Positions 1-3,848 of a DNA stretch of 6,416 nucleotides are shown here, piece by piece. Position numbers and translations under genes: made by a program. The stretch lies in the NCBI GenBank assembly GCA_030146295.1, contig JASLCD010000319.1, forward strand, positions 1 to 6,416, given 5' to 3'. A model generated the notes under the pieces. It was not told where the DNA came from. It saw nothing but the letters and a program-made list of their open reading frames with translations, and did not search any database. Source of the DNA: Chryseobacterium sp. (lineage in GTDB: Bacteria > Bacteroidota > Bacteroidia > Flavobacteriales > Weeksellaceae). Positions within the stretch are counted from its first letter, which is position 1; every line of letters begins with the position of its first letter.

Positions 1-145
1 ATTTGGCCTCATAAATTAGTGCTTTTGCTGTAGGAGTTCCGTAGTCGTTTTCTAAGAACGTTGCATAAGCCATTGCAAATGCGTACACCAGCAACAATAC
101 AGCCATTGTCCTGGTTGAGATAAGAATATCTTGGAGCTTCTTCAT
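1..145 (-). CDS. Cytochrome c biogenesis protein, CcsBA/ResB type (N-terminal fragment, runs off left edge)
   Basis: Only the first 48 codons are in the window. The protein starts MKKLQDILISTRTMAVLLLV and continues with one hydrophobic segment (about residues 13-29) and then the motif ATFLENDYGTPTAKALIYEAK. From memory this matches the start of the large CcsB-CcsA (ResB plus CcsA) fusion proteins of Flavobacteriia, which carry haem across the inner membrane and attach it to apocytochromes c in System II maturation. The conserved ENDYGT.TAK.LIYEA stretch after the first transmembrane helix is the strongest clue. The ATG at 145 is preceded in frame, one codon further up, by a TAA stop, so the start is secure. 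A -7-like box TATTTTTG lies 22 bases upstream. No Shine-Dalgarno sequence is seen, as is usual in this phylum. The haem-binding WWD region and the CcsA half lie outside the window, so the fusion is assumed, not seen. Confidence 0.72.
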   Translation of the reverse strand, partial: MKKLQDILISTRTMAVLLLVYAFAMAYATFLENDYGTPTAKALIYEAK

Positions 146-166
146 GATTTAATTGTACTTGACATG

Positions 167-174
167 CAAAAATA
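167..174 (-). promoter_or_regulatory. Putative -7 box of the ccsBA-like gene
   Basis: The minus strand reads TATTTTTG, a full match to the Bacteroidota -7 consensus TAnnTTTG. It would give a leader of roughly 15-17 bases before the ATG at 145. No clear TTG is found at the expected -33 distance, so this is a half-supported promoter. Confidence 0.35.
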
Positions 175-235
175 AGCATGATAAACCATAAAGAGCTTAA
201 AAAAAGCTGTTTTTTGTCACTTTGGCCTCCGTTTT

Positions 236-262
236 GCTTATTTTGAAACATTCTTAATAAGC
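236..262. repeat. Short inverted repeat upstream of the ccsBA-like gene
   Basis: GCTTATT (236-242) and AATAAGC (256-262) are perfect 7-base inverted arms around a 13-base spacer. No T-run follows on either strand, so it is not a good terminator. It could be an operator or chance in AT-rich DNA. Confidence 0.25.
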
Positions 263-316
263 CTGAAAACAATAAGAAAAATTCAATTTTTAAAAACACA
301 GAAATTCGGATTCATA

Positions 317-391
317 TTACCTATCCGGGTGATTGAGAAACTCTATATCCACTCTCACGTTTTCAATATAACCCACTGATGTAAAACGCAT
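317..391 (-). CDS. Possible 24-codon small ORF coupled to the M50-TPR gene
   Basis: The stop of the M50-TPR gene overlaps a new ATG in the arrangement TAATG, and the frame continues for 24 codons (MRFTSVGYIENVRVDIEFLN...) to a TAA at 317-319. GGAGG lies 5 bases before this ATG, but it also encodes the last residues of the upstream gene, and this phylum rarely relies on such sites. The TAATG overlap is the classic geometry for translational coupling. I do not recognise the peptide; it has no membrane segment or signal peptide. It may be a genuine small protein, the remnant of a longer gene, or chance. Confidence 0.2.
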   Translation of the reverse strand: MRFTSVGYIENVRVDIEFLNHPDR

Positions 392-1575
392 TACACCTCC
401 AACCTGTGATTTACCTCTATTTTTGATTTTATGTCGGTAATTAATTGATCAACCGTGGGGAGCGATTCATCTATTTTTTTCGCTTTTAAAAACAAATCCA
501 ATGCTTCCTGATACTCCATTTTCCTCATATGATAAATTCCTAAATTTTTGTATGCATCGGCATTTTGAGAATCGAGTTGTAAAGAATCTTCAATATCCTT
601 ACGCCCTTCTTCATAGAGATCCAAATTAATTTTTGCAAGTCCGCGGTTATTATAGGAGTAAAAAAATTTTTTATCCACTGAAATGGCTTTGGTTAATAAA
701 GGGATAGAATCTTCATATTTTTCAAGGAGAATTAAAGTATAACCTTTATTATTTAAAGCAAATTTATGGTTAGGATTTATTTTTAAGGCTTTATCATAAT
801 ATTCAAGAGCTTCTTCCAACGCTCCTGTTTCAGTAAAAGTCAATGCAAAATTTGTCCAGTCATCTGCAGTCATAGAAGAATTATTTTCTTTGAATACAAT
901 GGCTGCTTTTTTTGCTTTTTCAAAGTTCTTAGCATTAAGATGAGATGCTATTGCCATCCTGTAAATATCAAGGTTTTTTGACTCCTGCAGTAAGCGGTCA
1001 AAAATTGATGCTGCTTCAGGATACTTCTTTTCGTTAAATTTATAGATTCCTTCTCTATATTCTTTAGGCAGTTTTCTCTGACGGATAAGGTTGATAATAG
1101 CTTTTCCGTCATTAAAGATTGATCTTCCATCACTTATATAAACAGTTTTTTGGCTCGGAAAAATATTAATTAAAAAATCAATTGCTGAAGAAACCATTAA
1201 GACGATGAAAAATAAAGTAAGAAATTGAGTATTTGAAATCATGAAATAAGAGAACAGCGCTAATAATAAAGAAGCAGCCGGTCCTCCGAATACATATAAA
1301 ATATGCCTGTTGACAGAAAATCTTTTTTCTTCACTTTCACACATCCCTCTTCCCCATTTAAGAGGATTTTTAAAAATATAAAAAGAAAAATCTTTGAAAT
1401 TGATGAGAAAACTGTTATCCTTATTTCCGTAAGAACCAATAAAGACGTGTACTTTTTTTCTTGTCATCAGCCAAACGGTAACAGCATGTCCCATTTCATG
1501 AAAAAAAACCGTTAAAGGTCTCATTACTAGAAAAAAGCAGAAAATAAAAATTCCGGGTACACCCAATAATTCCAT
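391..1575 (-). CDS. Membrane M50-family zinc metalloprotease with C-terminal TPR repeats
   Basis: The predicted product is 394 residues. The N-terminal third is a compact M50 (site-2 protease-like) membrane domain: a hydrophobic helix at about 6-25 runs into the zinc motif HEMGH (H26, E27, H30); a second helix at about 92-113 contains GGPAAS (97-102), typical of the family; a third (about 116-138) leads to N137-I-F-P140 and S148-D149-G150, the usual third zinc ligand motif (NxxP...DG). All expected catalytic residues are therefore present. Residues about 173-374 form TPR helix pairs; the clearest are 239-272, 273-306, 307-340 and 341-374, each with the A/G/Y spacing and a P or D near the end. 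There is no PDZ domain as in RseP-like members. Such proteases cut substrates within or near the membrane; the TPRs probably recruit a partner or substrate on the cytosolic side. The substrate is unknown. A TAA stop immediately precedes the ATG, fixing the start. The gene lies 90 bases downstream of the Crp/Fnr gene with no convincing terminator between; a weak promoter-like pair (TTG at 1652-1654, AGAGTTTG at 1624-1631) is also present. Confidence 0.85.
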   Translation of the reverse strand: MELLGVPGIFIFCFFLVMRPLTVFFHEMGHAVTVWLMTRKKVHVFIGSYGNKDNSFLINFKDFSFYIFKNPLKWGRGMCESEEKRFSVNRHILYVFGGPAASLLLALFSYFMISNTQFLTLFFIVLMVSSAIDFLINIFPSQKTVYISDGRSIFNDGKAIINLIRQRKLPKEYREGIYKFNEKKYPEAASIFDRLLQESKNLDIYRMAIASHLNAKNFEKAKKAAIVFKENNSSMTADDWTNFALTFTETGALEEALEYYDKALKINPNHKFALNNKGYTLILLEKYEDSIPLLTKAISVDKKFFYSYNNRGLAKINLDLYEEGRKDIEDSLQLDSQNADAYKNLGIYHMRKMEYQEALDLFLKAKKIDESLPTVDQLITDIKSKIEVNHRLEV

Positions 1576-1665
1576 TTAAAAAGTTCAATTGGTTATTAAT
1601 AAGATTCTTTGTCATATTGAATGCAAACTCTTATATGATAGAAATCTGCAGCAATATACTTATTT

Positions 1666-2244
1666 TTACAATGACATTTTCTTCCTGATTTTACTCAAAA
1701 ATTCATGAGTAATTCCCAGATAGGATGCCACCTGCTGTTGGGTAAGTTTCTGCTCGAGCCCCGGATACTTTTCAAGGAATTCAAGATAGCGCTTATCGGC
1801 TGTTTTCCCTGTCAAAGAAAGAATTCTCCTTTGAAGTGCCACAGAAGATTTCTGGTTCATGATTCTGAAAAGTTTTTCTATTTGCGGCATTGTTTCATAA
1901 AGATGTTCTTTGTCTGTTTTAGAGATCATCAAAACTTCGCTGTCTTCAAGAGCTTCAATATTCAGGATACTCGGCACGTTGTTGATAAGGCTGTCTATAT
2001 CAGTAATCCACCATCCTTCTACTGCAAAATACAAAGTCTGTTCAAATCCGTTTTCGTTCAGATAGTAGATTTTAAAACAGCCGTTCAGAACAAATCCTTC
2101 AAAAATACAATAGCCGCCTTCTTTGAGAACCACTTCTTTCTTTTTAAATCTTCTGTATTCAAAAGGCTTTATAAACCTGCTGAAATCTTCTTCGGAAAGA
2201 CTTACATAATTACTGATATTTTTATAGAGGAGATCGGACATCAT
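1666..2244 (-). CDS. Crp/Fnr-family transcriptional regulator
   Basis: The product is about 192 residues, the usual size for the short Crp/Fnr regulators of Bacteroidota. Residues about 20-115 form the cyclic-nucleotide-binding-like beta-roll, with the typical stretches KKEVVLKEG, GWWITDIDSL and NIEALEDSEVLMISK. A long dimerisation helix follows (about 118-147). The C-terminal helix-turn-helix is at about 167-189 (LTQQQVASYLGITHEFLSKI), with THEFLSKIRKK as recognition helix. No FNR-type N-terminal cysteine cluster is seen, so an iron-sulfur oxygen sensor is unlikely; the ligand, if any, is unknown. The frame is open up to 2271, but those extra nine residues are outside the family pattern. ATG at 2244, or the adjacent ATG at 2241, fits best. 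A 26-bp inverted repeat lies 17 bases upstream and may be an autoregulatory site. A TTGA-N6-TCAA palindrome before the neighbouring hydrolase gene is a candidate target. Confidence 0.9.
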   Translation of the reverse strand: MMSDLLYKNISNYVSLSEEDFSRFIKPFEYRRFKKKEVVLKEGGYCIFEGFVLNGCFKIYYLNENGFEQTLYFAVEGWWITDIDSLINNVPSILNIEALEDSEVLMISKTDKEHLYETMPQIEKLFRIMNQKSSVALQRRILSLTGKTADKRYLEFLEKYPGLEQKLTQQQVASYLGITHEFLSKIRKKMSL

Positions 2245-2260
2245 AATATTTAAACAAAAT

Positions 2261-2286
2261 AAAGGTATCAAATTATTGACACCTTT
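2261..2286. repeat. 26-bp inverted repeat just upstream of the Crp/Fnr gene
   Basis: The arms AAAGGTATCAA (2261-2271) and TTGACACCTTT (2276-2286) pair at 10 of 11 positions around the 4-base spacer ATTA. In the minus-strand RNA the odd pair becomes a G-U wobble, so the hairpin is intact, and it is followed by the T-rich ATTTTGTTT. It may be an operator for the regulator's own gene (the centre reads TGTCA-N6-TGATA on the minus strand, shaped like a Crp-family site), a weak terminator for the hydrolase transcript, or a hairpin in the regulator's leader. The sequence alone does not decide. Confidence 0.5.
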
Positions 2287-2346
2287 ACCTACTAATATCT
2301 GTTAAGTTATTTTTGTTTCCAGGCAATGGAACTTCAATTTTTTGTT

Positions 2347-2511
2347 GGGTAAATGCAAAAGTGCTAAGTTTTATTAGACATTTTGTTTTATTTTAAAACG
2401 CAAGAAAATCGAAAATTTTCAGCAGGAGGACCTGTTTTAAATTTTATTGGAGATAAAATCCTTGCACCTTATCGCATAATTTCAAATATCATTTTGTGCC
2501 CTTGCGTATCC
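2347..2511. repeat. Candidate decayed dispersed repeat (MITE-like) between hydrolase and regulator genes
   Basis: The spacer has no ORF of note but contains related short motifs. GTGCCCTTGCGTATCC is at 2496-2511 on plus, and a related GCACCTTATCGCATAA at 2464-2479 on plus. An inverted, looser copy (AGCACTTTTGCATTTACCC) runs from 2369 to 2351 on minus. The two outer copies face each other as imperfect terminal inverted repeats, and AACGCAAG (2397-2404) lies within. From memory, motifs of the 'CTTTGCG..TTTGCG' kind recur between genes in Chryseobacterium and relatives. No transposase is present, so any element would be non-autonomous. Boundaries are approximate, and the copy number cannot be judged from one window. 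Confidence 0.35.
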
Positions 2512-2532
2512 AAAGCATGCTCACTTTGAAGC

Positions 2533-3171
2533 CTAATTACTTAAAAATTCTTTTGTATTTATGACACGGGTATAAAGATTTCCAAGAGCAGAAATTCCTG
2601 CTAAAAAAGACTTTTGAACTTCTGCTGCCTTTACCACTTCCCCATTCAGCTCACGGTTTCTGGTTGCTGTAGCATCTCCAATAATGGTGTTATTAAACCC
2701 AAAGTCAAAAGCAGCTCTGGTAGTTGCCTCTACACAAACATCGGTCATCATCCCTGTAATTACAAGGTTTTTGATTTTCTTTGACTGAAGCTCATCCATG
2801 AGATCCGTTTCCCGGAAACTGTTGGGAAAATGTTTGGTTATTATCTTTTCGTCCTCCCTTGGCAAAACTGATCGATGAATTTTAGCTCCATCCGTATCAG
2901 GAAGAAAAAAAACAGCTCCTTCATTTGTTGAAATATGTTTGATATGAATCACCGGAAGATGATTACTCCTGAAATATTCTAAAATTTTTCTGGTATTTTC
3001 TCCGGCCTGCTCTGCTTTTTCTAATGTCATTTTTCCTCCCGGAAAATAATCATTCTGTACATCGATAATTAATAATGCTGTGTTTTCCATTCTTTGTTTT
3101 TGTGCGTTCATTGTAATGAGTGAAATAAATATCAGACCTAAGGTCAGAATAGTTTTGAATCGGTTTTCCAT
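2533..3171 (-). CDS. Exported isochorismatase-like cysteine hydrolase
   Basis: The product is 212 residues from the ATG at 3171. Residues 1-23 look like a signal peptide: basic start (MENRFK), hydrophobic core (TILTLGLIFISLIT) and a likely cleavage site at MNA|Q. The rest is a complete isochorismatase-family fold. It has ALLIIDVQNDYF with the catalytic Asp at 37, HIKH with the catalytic Lys at 78, and VITGMMTDVCVEATTRAAFD with the nucleophile Cys at 146. This family hydrolyses amides or enol ethers (isochorismatase, nicotinamidase, N-carbamoylsarcosine amidase and others); the exact substrate cannot be named. The frame remains open upstream to 3294, but that extension crosses an intrinsic terminator and a promoter-like box and contains unlikely protein sequence, so I place the start at 3171. 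A cytosolic start at the internal ATG (residue 28, MENTALLIID) is the alternative if the signal peptide is not real. It precedes the Crp/Fnr gene on the same strand, 288 bases apart. Confidence 0.88.
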   Translation of the reverse strand: MENRFKTILTLGLIFISLITMNAQKQRMENTALLIIDVQNDYFPGGKMTLEKAEQAGENTRKILEYFRSNHLPVIHIKHISTNEGAVFFLPDTDGAKIHRSVLPREDEKIITKHFPNSFRETDLMDELQSKKIKNLVITGMMTDVCVEATTRAAFDFGFNNTIIGDATATRNRELNGEVVKAAEVQKSFLAGISALGNLYTRVINTKEFLSN

Positions 3172-3189
3172 GTGTAAAATTTTCTGAAA

Positions 3190-3197
3190 CAAAATTA
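3190..3197 (-). promoter_or_regulatory. Putative -7 box of the hydrolase gene
   Basis: The minus strand reads TAATTTTG, matching TAnnTTTG, 18 bases upstream of the ATG at 3171. The expected TTG at -33 is missing. Instead a palindrome sits around -42, as in promoters that depend on a Crp/Fnr-type activator. Confidence 0.45.
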
Positions 3198-3218
3198 TAG
3201 TTGTTTCCAATCCTGACC

Positions 3219-3234
3219 TTTGAACTAGTTCAAA
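3219..3234. promoter_or_regulatory. Perfect 16-bp palindrome, candidate Crp/Fnr-type operator
   Basis: TTTGAACTAGTTCAAA is a perfect palindrome and contains TTGA-N6-TCAA, the half-site layout of FNR-like regulators. Its centre (3226.5) lies about 42 bases upstream of the transcription start expected from the TAATTTTG box, the usual place for a class II activator. The encoded Crp/Fnr regulator one gene away is an obvious candidate to bind here. MarR- or HxlR-type repressors also use sites of this kind. Confidence 0.5.
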
Positions 3235-3248
3235 AAATGCTTTCCCAG

Positions 3249-3279
3249 AAAATAAAAACCGGAAGAAAAATCCTCCGGT
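3249..3279 (-). terminator. Strong intrinsic terminator on the minus strand
   Basis: On the minus strand ACCGGAGGA and TCTTCCGGT form a 9-bp stem (one G-U pair) with a TTTT loop, followed directly by TTTTATTTT. The stem covers 3258-3279. On the plus strand the hairpin is followed by CTGTATTTTC, a much poorer tail, so it is oriented for minus-strand transcripts. No protein gene ends in front of it. Confidence 0.75.
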
Positions 3280-3410
3280 CTGTATTTTCATCAATCCTAC
3301 TCTCGCATTATTTCCATTAGCTCCACTTTAAGCCGCCAAACATGGCCATACTTTTGCTTACCGTATTAGCAGATCATCCCGGGTATAGATTTTTACACAA
3401 AAAAACCATT
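3280..3410 (-). ncRNA. Candidate structured RNA or attenuated leader ending at the intrinsic terminator
   Basis: A minus-strand transcript must reach the terminator at 3249-3279, yet no ORF of normal size lies upstream of it up to ftsK. The roughly 130 bases before the hairpin are clearly richer in G and C than the DNA beyond 3410 and contain short self-complementary parts: TGCT/AGCA arms (3354-3370), CCA/TGG around TGTT, and CCCGGG at 3378-3383. Two readings fit: a free small RNA ending at about 3249, or a 5' leader whose terminator controls read-through into the hydrolase gene 78 bases downstream. I could not match it to 6S RNA, SRP RNA, RNase P RNA, tmRNA or a known riboswitch. The 5' end is a guess because no consensus promoter is visible. 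Confidence 0.38.
3317..3349 (-). CDS. Possible 10-codon leader peptide inside the candidate RNA
   Basis: The minus strand encodes MAMFGGLKWS followed by TAA, about 40 bases before the terminator stem. Its stop overlaps another ATG (TAATG) that opens a 6-codon frame. If translated it could be an attenuation leader. The length is so short that chance is quite possible, and no ribosome binding site is visible. Confidence 0.15.
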   Translation of the reverse strand: MAMFGGLKWS

Positions 3411-3827
3411 TGTATCTTTAACATATATTGTGAATATATACCATGTTTTTTCAATAAATCACCTCAAAAAGACTTAAAAAGGTTAATAATTTCCATTTTT
3501 AAATTAAAATATTATTTATTTACCAATAAAAAGGCAGATAGTATTTTATAATATTAATCAGATTTTTTAAAATTATTATTATTTTTTTCCTTTTCATTTC
3601 TATATATTTAAATCAGAAATTGTATTATCTTTTTTAAAGAAAAACAAATACGATGAGTTAATATAATTTAACAGCATCAGATTTGCATTAACAAAAAAAA
3701 TAGCCCTATTTTTATTTTATAATTGTGAACAATATTTTTTAATCAAATTTTAAATAATCGTTGTAAGAAGCGGGATTTTCAAAATATTTTTTGGAGAAAA
3801 AAGATTCTTTTAGTGTTGAAAAAACAT
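3411..3827. other. Very AT-rich gene-free spacer upstream of ftsK
   Basis: About 400 bases composed mainly of A/T runs with no supportable gene. Three weak dyads can be seen. ATATATT/AATATAT lies at 3423-3439. GATG-A-GTTAA / TTAAC-AG-CATC lies at 3652-3678. AAAAATAG/CTATTTTT lies at 3696-3713, followed by T-rich sequence on both strands and possibly a weak bidirectional terminator. TATCTTTA at 3412-3419 on plus is one base off the -7 consensus. Chance dyads are expected in such composition. Confidence 0.4.
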
Positions 3828-3835
3828 TAAATTTG
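3828..3835 (+). promoter_or_regulatory. Putative -7 box of ftsK
   Basis: TAAATTTG matches TAnnTTTG exactly and ends 13 bases before the ftsK ATG, predicting a very short leader. A clear TTG at the -33 distance is missing; the nearest one (3815-3817) is too close. Confidence 0.4.
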
Positions 3836-3848
3836 CGACATTGATATT

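Noticed and set aside
9..299. Minus-strand open frame of 96 codons overlapping the ccsBA-like start
   Set aside because: Its second half is the ccsBA-like gene read in another frame, and its first half covers AT-rich spacer. The ccsBA frame gives a recognisable conserved protein start.
1496..1615. 39-codon minus-strand ORF starting 40 bases upstream of the M50-TPR gene
   Set aside because: It overlaps the protease start in another frame and has no recognisable features. Most of its length is the shadow of the protease N-terminus.
1705..2253. Plus-strand open frame of 182 codons
   Set aside because: It is antisense to the Crp/Fnr gene almost exactly and encodes a Phe/Cys-rich sequence with no family resemblance.
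2421..2450. Possible plus-strand terminator at CAGGAGGACCTG followed by TTTTAAATTTT
   Set aside because: The stem has only four pairs and no plus-strand gene ends before it.
3172..3294. N-terminal extension of the hydrolase by 41 codons
   Set aside because: It would run through the intrinsic terminator, the palindrome and the -7 box, and gives a Phe-rich sequence unlike the family. The downstream ATG opens with a proper signal peptide.
3301..3350. Resemblance to the 3' part of 5S rRNA (minus strand GCGAGAGTAGGA after CTAATGG)
   Set aside because: The similarity covers only a short stretch. The 5S loop with CCCATTCCGAAC and its pairing stems are missing, and no 16S or 23S sequence is nearby.
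3342..3551. Plus-strand open frame of 69 codons in the ftsK/hydrolase spacer
   Set aside because: It lies in AT-rich DNA and its composition drifts to K/F/I/Y as expected from such sequence. No promoter, domain or membrane pattern supports it, and it is antisense to the candidate RNA.
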